Positions 25,048-33,187 of a DNA stretch of 64,000 nucleotides are shown in pieces. This stretch comes from Streptomyces sp. CG4 (GTDB lineage: Bacteria; Actinomycetota; Actinomycetes; Streptomycetales; Streptomycetaceae). The translations under genes and the position numbers were made by a program. Positions within the stretch are counted from its first letter, which is position 1. Each line of letters begins with the position of its first letter. The stretch spans positions 6,696,001-6,760,000 of the forward strand of contig NZ_CP163525.1 in assembly GCF_041080655.1 (NCBI RefSeq), given 5' to 3'. The notes under the pieces are model-generated. The model was not told the DNA's origin. It ran no database searches and worked only from the letters and a program-made list of their open reading frames with translations.

Positions 25048-25395
25048 AACGGGGCTCGCCTACCTTTCGACGGGGACAGGGCGCGGTCCGTACGGCAGCG
25101 CTGCCGGGAAACGGGCCGAAACCGACCATAGGGGGCCTTTGCCCACTTACGGAATGCGCACACTCGACTGCACAGCGCAGCCAAACAGCGCATACGCAGG
25201 TACGTCTGCCCGCTCGGCACACGCCAAGCCGGCCCCGTGCTGTGATCCTTCTCGCGCCCCGGGCAAGGAACCACACAGGCCGCCGACTATCGTCTTCCGG
25301 ACAAAAGGAGGACGGACCTCAGGTGAAGCGGGGGTTTCCTGCGTCCCTTCTCCCAGGGGTGGGCGAGCCTCATAGGGTTCGCGGAAGAACCCGGC
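25048..25395. other. 348-bp divergent intergenic region
   Basis: This gap separates the divergent ProP-like and GT87-PAP2 genes. No convincing small gene, hairpin or repeat is visible. A TCATAGGGT box at 25370-25378 lies 17-25 bp before the plus-strand start and could be a -10 element. The rest, including an AAAAGGAGGACGGACC run at 25303-25318 resembling an unused ribosome site, has no clear role. Confidence 0.4.
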
Positions 25396-27501
25396 GTGAA
25401 CAGCGCCGGGACAAACGGGGCGGGAGGCCGGCGAGGCGTGGCGAACGTGGAGCACAGCGGGAGACCGGCGGACACCTTCCCAAGCGCCACGGCCGAGGCC
25501 CGGCTGCGCGTCGCCCGGCTGGGCCTGTGGGCGGTGGCCGCGATCCTCGCCGTACGGCAGCTGGCCGTCGTCCTCAGTACGCCGAGCGGCGAGCGGCTGA
25601 CCGACCTGGAGACCTGGGTGGGACCCCACGGCGTCCTCCATGTGAACGGCTCGATCTACGACTCGACCCGCTTCACCGGCACCCCCTTCGGGGGCCTCGT
25701 CCTCAAGCCCCTCACCCGCTCCGCGCAGGCCGCCCTCGGCTGGGGCTGGACCTTCGGCACCCTGCTGCTGGTCGTCGCCCTCGGCCTGATCGCCGCCCGC
25801 GCGCTGCCCCAGCCGATCGGCCGCCGCACCTCCCTGCTGGCCGCGCCGGTCGCCGTCAGCCTGCTCATGCTGTCGCTGCCGGTCCGCAACGCCCTGTGGC
25901 TCGGCCAGACCAGCATCATCCCGGTCCTGCTCGTCCTGCTCGGCTGCTTCACCGTGCGCGGAGAACGCGGGAGCGGCCTGTGCATAGGCCTGGCGGCGGC
26001 TCTGCAGCCGACCGTGCTGCTCTTCGCCCCGTTGCTCTGGTTCACCGGTCGCCGCCGGGCCACGGCCGCCACGGCCGGCACCTTCGCCGCCTGCACCGCG
26101 CTCGCCTGGGCGGCACTGCCGCACGACTCGTACGCGTACTGGGTGCACCACATGGCCGGGACGGGCCTCGGCGGCAAGGCCGACGCCCTCGGCAACCAGT
26201 CGCTGCACGGCGCCCTGCTCCGCCTGGGCCTCACCGGCTCCCCGGAGATCGCCCTCTTCCTCCTGCTCGCCGCCGCCGTCGCGGCCCTCGCCCTGCGCCG
26301 CGCCGTCCACTACGCCCACGACGGCCAGCTGCTGCTCGCCGTCGCCATCACCGGCTGCGCCGCCATCGCCGTGTCCCCCACGGCCTGGCAGCACCAGCTG
26401 CTGTGGGTGCTGCTCGCGACCGTCGGCCGGGTCGGCAAGCGGGCCTCCGACCGCTACGTCTGGCCGGTCGCCGTCGTCCTCGTCACCACGCTCCCGGCGA
26501 AGATGATGCTGCCGAACACGCCGGTGATGTACCCGTTGCGCGACAACCTCGTCCTGCTCGCCGCGCTCGCCGCCGCCACGGCCGTCCCCTTCCTGTCCCG
26601 GACGTCCCCCTCCTACCGGACCCCGATCCCCACGCAGTACGCGACGACCGTCCCGTCCCGCTTCCGGCGCGTCCCGCTCCTGCCCTTCCTCCGCCGCGTC
26701 CTGACCCGCCCGAACCTGCTGCTGGAACTGCTGCTCATCCGGGTCGTCTACGCCGCCTACCAGCAGGTCCGCCTCGCCGCGACCGGCGGCACCAACTCCG
26801 GGGGCCGGGCGCGCGCCGAGCACCACGGGCACATCGTGCTGGACATCGAGCGGTTCCTGCACATCGACATCGAGCACGCGATCAACCACGCCGTGGTGAA
26901 GGTCGACTGGCTGCGGGGCTTCTTCGACTTCTACTACGAGTCCTTCCACTTCGTCGCCCCGCTGACCGTCCTCGCCGTCCTCTACTGGCGCCGCCCCGTC
27001 GACTACCGCTGGGCCCGCGCCTCCCTCGGCTTCGCCACCTTCCTCGCCCTGATCGGCTTCTGGCTCTTCCCGCTGGCCCCGCCGCGCCTGATGCCCCACC
27101 TCGGCGTGATCGACACCGTGCACGGCGTCCAGGACTTCTCCAAGCCGGACTACGGCACCCTGACCGCCCTCACCAACCAGTACGCGGCGATGCCGTCGCT
27201 GCACTTCGGCTGGGCCCTGTGGTGCGGAGTGGTCATCGCGATCATCGCCCCGAAGCGGTGGATGAAGGCCCTCGGCCTCCTGCACCCCCTGTTCACCGTC
27301 TCGGCCATCGTCGCCACCGGCAACCACTGGGTACTGGACGCGGTGGGCGGCGCGGCGGTGGTGAGCGCGGGCTTCGGGCTGTCGTACGTGTTCCAGGGCC
27401 CGCGAGCCCGTGTGGAAAGGGAAGCGATGCCGACGCTCGTGTCGGCGCGCTCAGGCGACCCCGCACTCGAACCAGACCGACTTTCCGGCCCCGGCCGGTG
27501 A
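25396..27501 (+). CDS. Bifunctional GT87 glycosyltransferase / PAP2-phosphatase membrane protein
   Basis: 701 residues from the GTG at 25396; a GTG at 25438 after GGGAGG is an alternative. Residues about 30-420 are a GT87 (DUF2029) polyprenyl-phosphate-mannose-type glycosyltransferase with many helices (AAPVAVSLLMLSLPVRNALW, QTSIIPVLLVLLGCF). Residues about 440-690 form a PAP2/AUR1-like domain with AMPSLHFGWALW (about 597) and ATGNHWVLDAVGG (about 640), whose His residues form the phosphatase site. The fusion suggests lipid-linked sugar transfer coupled to phosphate removal or inositol-phosphate transfer on the outer face. Its 3-prime end overlaps the convergent anti-sigma gene by 51 bp. Confidence 0.85.
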   Translation: MNSAGTNGAGGRRGVANVEHSGRPADTFPSATAEARLRVARLGLWAVAAILAVRQLAVVLSTPSGERLTDLETWVGPHGVLHVNGSIYDSTRFTGTPFGGLVLKPLTRSAQAALGWGWTFGTLLLVVALGLIAARALPQPIGRRTSLLAAPVAVSLLMLSLPVRNALWLGQTSIIPVLLVLLGCFTVRGERGSGLCIGLAAALQPTVLLFAPLLWFTGRRRATAATAGTFAACTALAWAALPHDSYAYWVHHMAGTGLGGKADALGNQSLHGALLRLGLTGSPEIALFLLLAAAVAALALRRAVHYAHDGQLLLAVAITGCAAIAVSPTAWQHQLLWVLLATVGRVGKRASDRYVWPVAVVLVTTLPAKMMLPNTPVMYPLRDNLVLLAALAAATAVPFLSRTSPSYRTPIPTQYATTVPSRFRRVPLLPFLRRVLTRPNLLLELLLIRVVYAAYQQVRLAATGGTNSGGRARAEHHGHIVLDIERFLHIDIEHAINHAVVKVDWLRGFFDFYYESFHFVAPLTVLAVLYWRRPVDYRWARASLGFATFLALIGFWLFPLAPPRLMPHLGVIDTVHGVQDFSKPDYGTLTALTNQYAAMPSLHFGWALWCGVVIAIIAPKRWMKALGLLHPLFTVSAIVATGNHWVLDAVGGAAVVSAGFGLSYVFQGPRARVEREAMPTLVSARSGDPALEPDRLSGPGR

Positions 27502-27849
27502 CACGCCCCACTTGTCGACCACGGCGTCCAGCAGGAGGAGGCCGCGCCCGCTCTCCGACTCCTGGTCCAAACCCGTTCCGGTTACGGGAAGTTGACCGAA
27601 ACCATCGGTCACCTCGGCCCGTACGCCCGCGGTCTGCCGCGCGATCAGAATGGTGCAGCGACGGTCGGGCACGTGCCGTACGACGTTGGTGACCAGCTCG
27701 CTGACACCCAGCTCCACGGCGAACGTCAGCTCCGTCAGCCGCCATTCGTGGAGCAGCGAGCGGACGATGCGGCGGATGTGGCGTACGGAGTGCTCGCCCA
27801 CGGTGAGGTTCATGCGGTACTGGGGAGTGTGGGGAATGTTGAGGTTCAC
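27451..27849 (-). CDS. RsbW-like anti-sigma/ATP-binding protein (HATPase_c)
   Basis: 132 residues from the GTG at 27849; GTG at 27873 and ATG at 27813 are alternatives. The GHKL ATPase boxes are visible: ELVTNVVRHV (N box with Asn), VTDGFGQLP (G1-like) and GRGLLLLDAVV (G2). The length fits the free-standing Streptomyces ATPases that accompany Xre/DUF397 pairs. It probably binds a partner protein or sigma/anti-sigma antagonist. It is divergent from the Xre gene by 73 bp and antisense to the last 51 bp of the GT87-PAP2 gene. Confidence 0.87.
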   Translation of the reverse strand: MNLNIPHTPQYRMNLTVGEHSVRHIRRIVRSLLHEWRLTELTFAVELGVSELVTNVVRHVPDRRCTILIARQTAGVRAEVTDGFGQLPVTGTGLDQESESGRGLLLLDAVVDKWGVSPAGAGKSVWFECGVA

Positions 27850-27922
27850 AGGACGAGGTTGACCTCGGATCACTACTCTGGGCTACGGGACGAACACAAC
27901 GGGTCCGAGAGGGGACTTGGCC

Positions 27923-28750
27923 ATGGTGAACATCAACACCCTCGACCCGAGCGCCTCACCGCTCGACTACTACGGCTTCGAGTTGCGGCGCTTCCGGGAG
28001 GCGGCGGGGCTCACACAGAGGCAGCTCGGGGACATCATCAACTACACGGGGTCGATGGTCGGCCAGGTGGAGACGGCACGGAAGCTGCCGACGCTCGACT
28101 TCAGCCAGCGGGCGGATGCGGCGCTGTGCACGGGTGGGTTACTGACGCGGTTGCATCCGCTGGTGATGCGGAGTCAGCTTCCGGCTTGGTTCCAGGAGGT
28201 GGCTGAGCTGGAGGTGCGCGCTGTTGAGATCTGTTCCTTCCAGACGCACATGATCCTGGGTCTGCTCCAGACTCCGGCGTACGCGCGTGCCGTCCTCGGA
28301 GCGCTGGACCGGAACGACCTCGACGATCGCACCGCCGTCCGGCTGGCGCGCCAGAACGTCTTCGAGAAGGAGGAACCGCCGGTTTTCTGGGCAGTACTCA
28401 GCGAGGCCGCACTGTGCTTGGAGATCGGTGGCCGGGACACTATGCGAGGCCAACTGGCTTACCTGTTGACCTTCGAGGACAACCCACGGATCAACATCCA
28501 GGTGCTGCCATTTTCGGCCGGAGCACACGCGGGTCTCACCGGCTCGTTCGACCTCTACCGGTTTGCAGGCGACCCCACCATTCTCTATACCGAGAGCTTC
28601 CGCAGTGGGCATCCCACGGCGAACCCGGAAACGGTCAAAGAGTGCTCGCTCCGTTACGATCATCTCCAAGCCTCCGCACTCTCCCTCAAGGACTCGGCGG
28701 AGTTGATCCGGCGCGTGATGGAGGACCGCTATGGAGAGCAAGTGGCGTAA
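27923..28750 (+). CDS. Xre-family HTH regulator with DUF5753 domain
   Basis: 275 residues. The ATG at 27923 is chosen over TTG at 27917 because GAGAGGGGA is 7 bases upstream. The N-terminal HTH is FREAAGLTQRQLGDIINYTGS. The long C-terminal DUF5753 ligand-like domain includes ICSFQTHMILGLLQTPAYARAV and the DNPRINIQVLPFSAGAHAG segment typical of the family. These regulators (WhiJ/AbaA-type) pair with a small DUF397 protein encoded next and often an RsbW-like ATPase, both present here. Residue 73 is encoded by TTA (28139-28141), the rare Leu codon read by bldA tRNA, implying developmental control. Base composition is less GC-rich than the neighbours. Confidence 0.9.
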   Translation: MVNINTLDPSASPLDYYGFELRRFREAAGLTQRQLGDIINYTGSMVGQVETARKLPTLDFSQRADAALCTGGLLTRLHPLVMRSQLPAWFQEVAELEVRAVEICSFQTHMILGLLQTPAYARAVLGALDRNDLDDRTAVRLARQNVFEKEEPPVFWAVLSEAALCLEIGGRDTMRGQLAYLLTFEDNPRINIQVLPFSAGAHAGLTGSFDLYRFAGDPTILYTESFRSGHPTANPETVKECSLRYDHLQASALSLKDSAELIRRVMEDRYGEQVA

Positions 28751-28916
28751 GTCCAGCTACAGCAGCGACCAGGGCGGCCAGTGCATCGAGGTCGCCGAGT
28801 TGGCGGAAGCCACTGTCGCCATCCGCGACAGCAAGACCCCGGCGGGACCGATCCTCACCCTCGACCCCGCCACCTTCACCACCTTCGTGAACTGGGCCTC
28901 TACAGGCGCTGAATGA
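28731..28916 (+). CDS. DUF397 small protein (BldB/WhiJ-associated type)
   Basis: 61 residues: MESKWRKSSYSSDQGGQCIE, VAELAEATVAIRDSKTPAGP, LTLDPATFTTFVNW. These are the conserved blocks of DUF397 (W-K-S-S-Y-S, C-V/I-E-V, V-A-V-R-D-S-K, F-x-x-F). It overlaps the Xre gene end by 20 bp, so the two are translationally coupled. Partners of this type modulate their Xre protein, perhaps as an antitoxin- or co-regulator-like pair. Its stop overlaps the convergent thiolase by 17 bp. Confidence 0.92.
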   Translation: MESKWRKSSYSSDQGGQCIEVAELAEATVAIRDSKTPAGPILTLDPATFTTFVNWASTGAE

Positions 28917-30069
28917 TCGTCCCGGTAGCCAGTCCACCGCCCGCGCACATGGTGATGAGCGCGAACTCCTTGTCCGTGCGCTCCAGTTCGTGCAGGGCGG
29001 TGGTGATCAGGCGGGCGCCCGTCGCTCCCACCGGGTGGCCCAGGGCAATCCCACCGCCGTTCACGTTGACCTTGTCCAGGTTCTGTTCGAAGACCTGGGC
29101 CCAGCTCAACACCACGGACGCGAAAGCCTCGTTGATCTCCACGAGGTCGATGTCCTTCAGGGACATCCCCGCCTTGCCGAGCACCGCGCGCGTCGCGTCG
29201 ATCGGGCCGTCGAGGTGGAAGTGCGGGTCGGCGCCGACCAGTGCCTGAGCGACGATCCGTGCGCGGGGCCTCAGCTTCAGCGCTCGCGCCATCCGTTTCG
29301 ACGCCCACATGATGGCTGCGGCCCCGTCCGAGATCTGCGACGAGTTGCCCGCCGTATGGACGGCCGTCGGCATCACCGGTTTCAGGCCCGCCAGCGCCTC
29401 CATCGACGTGTCCCGCAGGCCCTCGTCCTTGTCCACGAGCCGCCACATGCCCTGACCGGCGTACTGCTCCTCCTCGGTCGTCGGCACCTGCACGGCGAAC
29501 GTCTCGCGCTTGAAGCGCTCCTCCGCCCAGGCCAGCGCCGCCCGCTCCTGCGACACCAGCCCCAGTGCGTCCACGTCCTCCCTCGTCAACCCCCGGTGCC
29601 GGGCGATCCGTTCGGCGGCCTCGAACTGATTGGGGAGGTCGACGTTCCACTCGTCCGGGAACGGTTTTCCGGGGCCGTGCTTCGAGCCCGACCCCAGCGG
29701 AACGCGGGACATCGCCTCGACTCCGCAGCTGATGCCGACGTCGATGACGCCGCCCGCGACCATGTTGGCGACCATGTGCGAGGCCTGCTGGGAGGAGCCG
29801 CACTGGCAGTCGACGGTCGTCGCGGCCGTCTCGTACGGCAGGCCCATGGTCAGCCAGGCCGTGCGCGCGGGGTTCATGGACTGTTCGCCGGCGTGGGTGA
29901 CCGTGCCGCCGACGATCTGCTCGACCGCGTCGGCGGGGATGCCGGTGCGGCCGAGGAGTTCACGGTAGGTCTCGCCCAGGAGATAGGCGGGGTGCAGATT
30001 GGCGAGCGCACCGCCGCGCTTGCCGATCGGGGTGCGGACGGCTTCGACGATCACGGGTTCGGCGGCCAT
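28900..30069 (-). CDS. fadA5: Steroid 3-ketoacyl-CoA thiolase-like (FadA5-type) acetyl-CoA acetyltransferase
   Basis: 389 residues from the ATG at 30069. Thiolase landmarks: nucleophilic Cys90 in TTVDCQCGSSQQA, EINEAFASVV, His345 in LGHPVGATGAR and Cys375 in MCAGGGLATG. The CQCGSSQQ form and overall sequence resemble FadA5, which removes acetyl- or propionyl-CoA from the cholesterol side chain. A near-consensus KstR box lies 39 bp upstream (30108-30121), and a CYP125-like gene is divergent. Other fatty-acid thiolase roles remain possible, but promoter and neighbour favour steroid catabolism (inference). Confidence 0.8.
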   Translation of the reverse strand: MAAEPVIVEAVRTPIGKRGGALANLHPAYLLGETYRELLGRTGIPADAVEQIVGGTVTHAGEQSMNPARTAWLTMGLPYETAATTVDCQCGSSQQASHMVANMVAGGVIDVGISCGVEAMSRVPLGSGSKHGPGKPFPDEWNVDLPNQFEAAERIARHRGLTREDVDALGLVSQERAALAWAEERFKRETFAVQVPTTEEEQYAGQGMWRLVDKDEGLRDTSMEALAGLKPVMPTAVHTAGNSSQISDGAAAIMWASKRMARALKLRPRARIVAQALVGADPHFHLDGPIDATRAVLGKAGMSLKDIDLVEINEAFASVVLSWAQVFEQNLDKVNVNGGGIALGHPVGATGARLITTALHELERTDKEFALITMCAGGGLATGTIIQRL

Positions 30070-30101
30070 GGGTGCGGGTCCTCTCCGAGAGGGCTCTCCT
30101 C

Positions 30102-30127
30102 CAGAACTAGTACGCGTTCTAGTTCTG
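30102..30127. promoter_or_regulatory. Candidate KstR operator upstream of fadA5-like gene
   Basis: TAGTACGCGTTCTA (30108-30121) matches TNNAACNNGTTNNA except TAC for AAC. It is nested in a larger palindrome with CAGAACTAG and CTAGTTCTG arms. It lies 39 bp before the thiolase start. Confidence 0.7.
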
Positions 30128-30238
30128 TTCAGCAGTCTGCTGACGTGATGTCCATCACCGCAAGGGTCTTGCAGGTGCCGAAGTTTCGATCTGCACGAAT
30201 TCCGCACGGATTGGGGGCGTCGTACCTCTTGCGACTTG

Positions 30239-30252
30239 TAGAACCCGTTACT
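30239..30252. promoter_or_regulatory. Candidate KstR operator upstream of CYP125-like gene
   Basis: TAGAACCCGTTACT matches TNNAACNNGTTNNA at all fixed positions except the last base. It lies 62 bp before the P450 ATG. Together with 30108 it gives each divergent gene its own box. Confidence 0.6.
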
Positions 30253-30314
30253 ACCTTCACGGCACCCGCTGATGGACCGTCAGAACGGACGCAGAACGGA
30301 CGACGGGAGCCGCC

Positions 30315-31550
30315 ATGCACTGCCCCGCGCTGCCCGACGGGTTCGACCTCACCGACCCCGACCTGCTGCACCACCGCGTGCCCCTGCCCGAGTTCGCCGA
30401 GCTGCGCCGTACCGAACCGGTCCGCTGGATCCCGCAGCCGCACGGGATCGCGGGCTTCGCCGACACCGGCTACTGGGCCGTGACCCGGCACGCGGACGTC
30501 AGACACGTCTCCACGCACCCGGAACTCTTCTCCTCCACCCTCAACACCGCGATCATCCGCTTCAACGAGCACATCGAGCGCGACGCGATCGACGCACAGC
30601 GCCTCATCCTGCTCAACATGGATCCTCCGGAACATACGCGCGTACGGCAGATCGTGCAGCGAGGCTTCACGCCACGTTCCATCCGCGCCCTGGAGGAACG
30701 GCTCCGGGAGCGCGCGCAGGCGATCGTCGCGGGTGCCCGCGCCCGCTCCGGGCCCTTCGACTTCGTCACCGAGGTCGCCTGTGAGCTGCCGCTGCAGGCC
30801 ATCGCCGAGCTGATCGGGGTCCCTCAGGAGGACCGGTCCAAGATCTTCGACTGGTCCAACAAGATGATCGCCTACGACGACCCCGAGTACGCCATCACCG
30901 AGGAGGTCGGCGCGGAGTCGGCCACCGAGATCATCGCCTACGCGATGAACATGGCCGCCGAGCGGAAGAAGTGCCCGGCCCACGACATCGTCACGACCCT
31001 CGTCGCGGCGGAGGACGAAGGCAACCTCAACTCCGACGAGTTCGGCTTCTTCGTGCTGATGCTGGCCGTGGCCGGGAACGAGACGACCCGGAACGCCATC
31101 ACCCACGGGATGCACGCCTTCCTCACCCACCCCGAGCAGTGGGAGCTGTTCAAGCGGGAGCGGCCGGCCACCACGGCCGAGGAGATCGTGCGCTGGGCGA
31201 CCCCGGTCAACGCCTTCCAGCGGACCGCCACCCAGGACACCGAACTGTCCGGGGTCCCGATCAAGAAGGGCGCTCGGGTCGGGCTGTTCTACGCCTCCGC
31301 CAACCACGACCCCGAGGTCTTCACCGACCCCGACGCCTTCGACATCACCCGCGACCCCAATCCCCACCTGGGCTTCGGCGGTGGCGGCCCGCACTTCTGC
31401 CTCGGCAAGTCCCTGGCGGTCCTGGAGATCGACCTGATCTTCGGCGCGATCGCCGACGCCATGCCCGGCCTGCGGCTGGCCGACGCCCCGCGCCGGCTGC
31501 GCTCGGCCTGGATCAACGGCGTCAAGGAACTCCAGGTCACCACCGGCTGA
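30315..31550 (+). CDS. cyp125: CYP125-like steroid C26/27 monooxygenase (cytochrome P450)
   Basis: 411 residues. The ATG at 30315 has GACGGGAGCC upstream. I-helix AVAGNETTRN (253-259), EEIVRW (Glu290, Arg293 of ExxR) and heme loop HLGFGGGGPHFCLGKSL (Cys362) are intact. Several long blocks resemble mycobacterial CYP125: LPDGFDLTDPDL, RDAIDAQRLILLNMD, ACELPLQAIAELIGVPQEDR, and EIVRWATPVNAFQRTA. CYP125 oxidises the terminal side-chain carbon of cholesterol or cholestenone to alcohol, aldehyde and acid. No redox partner adjoins it; a 3Fe-4S ferredoxin is encoded at 42313. It is divergent from the FadA5-like gene with KstR-type boxes between. Confidence 0.85.
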   Translation: MHCPALPDGFDLTDPDLLHHRVPLPEFAELRRTEPVRWIPQPHGIAGFADTGYWAVTRHADVRHVSTHPELFSSTLNTAIIRFNEHIERDAIDAQRLILLNMDPPEHTRVRQIVQRGFTPRSIRALEERLRERAQAIVAGARARSGPFDFVTEVACELPLQAIAELIGVPQEDRSKIFDWSNKMIAYDDPEYAITEEVGAESATEIIAYAMNMAAERKKCPAHDIVTTLVAAEDEGNLNSDEFGFFVLMLAVAGNETTRNAITHGMHAFLTHPEQWELFKRERPATTAEEIVRWATPVNAFQRTATQDTELSGVPIKKGARVGLFYASANHDPEVFTDPDAFDITRDPNPHLGFGGGGPHFCLGKSLAVLEIDLIFGAIADAMPGLRLADAPRRLRSAWINGVKELQVTTG

Positions 31551-31574
31551 CCCCGTGGGGTCGGCCCATCCCGA

Positions 31575-31619
31575 GGGAGGCAGGAGCACCCCTACCCCAA
31601 CGCCCCGTTCCTGCCTCCC
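31575..31619. terminator. Terminator between CYP125-like and DUF1275 genes
   Basis: GGGAGGCAGGA (31575-31585) pairs with TCCTGCCTCCC (31609-31619) across a 23-base loop. It lies between convergent genes. Confidence 0.65.
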
Positions 31620-31677
31620 CCGAGATCCGTGATCCGGGACACGTGATCCGGGATAGGTGGTCCGGGATACGTACGGC

Positions 31678-32379
31678 TCATTCCCTGCCGGACGTGACCA
31701 CCGCCAGCGCGCCCGACGCCACCGCCGCGATCAACAGCGGGATGCCCAGCTCGTGCCGGAGGACCAGCAGCGCGCCCAGGAAGGCGCCGACGACCATCGC
31801 GATCACCGCGGCCGTGCGGCGCGGTGCGCGGCGGCCGGTGGCGTCGCCGAGGGGGGACTCGGCGGCCAGGCCGGTGAGGGTCATGGTCAGGACGGTCGTG
31901 GTGGTGAGATCGGCGATGCCCAGCTTGCGGACGGTCGCGTTGCGCAGGCCCATCGCGAAGGCGGTCAGGGCGATCAGGGCGTAGCGGGTGCCGGAGGTGT
32001 CCGGCCAGGCGAAGGCCACCACCGCCGAGACGCCGACGAGGATCGCCTCGGCGGTCAGCGTCAGCCGGGTCCACCGGCGCCGGGAGCCTGCTCCGACACG
32101 GGCCGCCAGCCGGCCGCCCGCCAGCGCGCCGAGCAGGAAGCAGGCCAGTGAGGTGGCCGTGTGCGGGACGGAGAAGCCGGGCGCGCCGGCCGCCGCGAAG
32201 CCGAGGACGACGACGTTGCCGGTCATGTTGGCCGTGAAGACCCGGCCGAGGCCCAGAAAGCCGACGGCGTCGATCAGGCCGCTCACCACGGTCAGGAGCA
32301 GCAGCACGAGCACCAGCCGCAGCCCGCGCGCCTCGGAGTCGTACGTCTCGTCCGCCGCTGCCTCTTCCCTTGCGCTCAC
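31678..32379 (-). CDS. DUF1275 (YoaK-family) membrane protein
   Basis: 233 residues from the GTG at 32379. About six membrane segments are visible: LVLVLLLLTVVSGLIDAVGFL, FTANMTGNVVVLGFAAAG, SLACFLLGALAGGRLAARV, ALIALTAFAMGLRNATVRK, and a C-terminal pair. The GLIDAVGFLGLGRVFTANMTGN block is the DUF1275 signature (D-A-x-x-F and A-N-M-T-G-N). Function is unknown in bacteria. The gene appears monocistronic between the P450 terminator and the muralytic gene's terminator. Confidence 0.9.
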   Translation of the reverse strand: MSAREEAAADETYDSEARGLRLVLVLLLLTVVSGLIDAVGFLGLGRVFTANMTGNVVVLGFAAAGAPGFSVPHTATSLACFLLGALAGGRLAARVGAGSRRRWTRLTLTAEAILVGVSAVVAFAWPDTSGTRYALIALTAFAMGLRNATVRKLGIADLTTTTVLTMTLTGLAAESPLGDATGRRAPRRTAAVIAMVVGAFLGALLVLRHELGIPLLIAAVASGALAVVTSGRE

Positions 32380-32423
32380 CGGCCCAGTGGACCACGCCTG
32401 CCGCGTGGCGGCGCGGGAACGCC

Positions 32424-32460
32424 GAAGGCGGCGACCCCGGGGATCGGGGCCGCCGCCTTC
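32424..32460 (-). terminator. Terminator downstream of the transglycosylase gene
   Basis: GAAGGCGGCG-A-CCCCG pairs with CGGGG-C-CGCCGCCTTC, an almost uninterrupted 15-bp stem with a 5-base loop, 29 bp after the stop of the minus-strand gene. Confidence 0.85.
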
Positions 32461-32488
32461 AGAGGCTTTGGTGTGTTGCGCCGGCGGC

Positions 32489-32902
32489 TCAGTACCAGCC
32501 GTTCGCCTGCCAGAAGCTCCAGGCCTTGACCGGGCTGCCGTAGCGGGAGTTCATGTAGTCCAGGCCCCACTTGATCTGGGTGGCCGGGTTGGTCTTCCAG
32601 TCGGAGCCGGCGGACGCCATCTTCGAGCCCGGCAGCGCCTGGACCAGGCCGTAGGCGCCGGAGGAGCTGTTGGTGGCGGACGGGTTCCAGCCGCTCTCAT
32701 GCGAGACGATCTTGTTGAACGCGTTGAACTGCGCGGCGTCCGGGATCATCTTCTTCGCGATCGCCTGAGCGGAGGAGGCCGAGGCCGGGGCGGCCTGGGC
32801 GGGCGCCGCGGAGAGCGCCAGACCGGCGGTGGCGGCGGCCACGGCGGCGGCGGTGAGGGCCTTCTTCGGGGAAGCGATGCGGCGGATGAAGGAGACGGAC
32901 AC
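32489..32902 (-). CDS. Secreted transglycosylase SLT-domain protein
   Basis: 137 residues from the GTG at 32902, which has AAGAGG upstream. A signal peptide (IRRIASPKKALTAAAVAAAT... ending AQA) precedes a compact lysozyme-like domain: FNAFNKIVSHESGWNPSATN (catalytic Glu in HESGW), SSSGAYGLVQALPGSKM and QIKWGLDYMNSRYGSP. It cleaves peptidoglycan outside the cell. Many Streptomyces muralytic genes have a c-di-AMP riboswitch; the 285-bp region 32903-33187 was checked and shows no recognisable ydaO core, only a possible TTGCGG/TTGTCT promoter pair on the minus strand near 33040. Confidence 0.9.
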   Translation of the reverse strand: MSVSFIRRIASPKKALTAAAVAAATAGLALSAAPAQAAPASASSAQAIAKKMIPDAAQFNAFNKIVSHESGWNPSATNSSSGAYGLVQALPGSKMASAGSDWKTNPATQIKWGLDYMNSRYGSPVKAWSFWQANGWY

Positions 32903-33187
32903 GGAGAACCTCTTGCGTCGGGGACAGGGGGTCGCTCGTATGTCGGGGCCACACGCGGTGGCCGCATACGTCGGCGCCGCGGCCCGTGAGGGCTCGTGGC
33001 GCCCGGCGACGTCGTCCAGACAAGCAGGCGCGAACTGGGTCCGCAATGACCCCTTTTACTAGTTGTGGCCGGATCGATGGGAAACGTCGGCTCTGTGGCG
33101 TGGGTCTCAAAGTGCAGGTCAGTAAGGGTGCACTGGCGGACGTATCGGACATTTGGTTCTACGGCCCGGGATCGTAGGTGACCTGGG

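Noticed and set aside
25147..27327. Long open frame on the minus strand opposite the GT87-PAP2 gene
   Set aside because: It is an antisense shadow produced by GC3 bias: composition is low-complexity Glu/Gly/Gln/Arg and it shows no domain motif, while the plus-strand gene has clear motifs.
32903..33187. Possible ydaO (c-di-AMP) riboswitch before the transglycosylase gene
   Set aside because: Such genes often have one, but no recognisable aptamer core was found in the leader on the minus strand.
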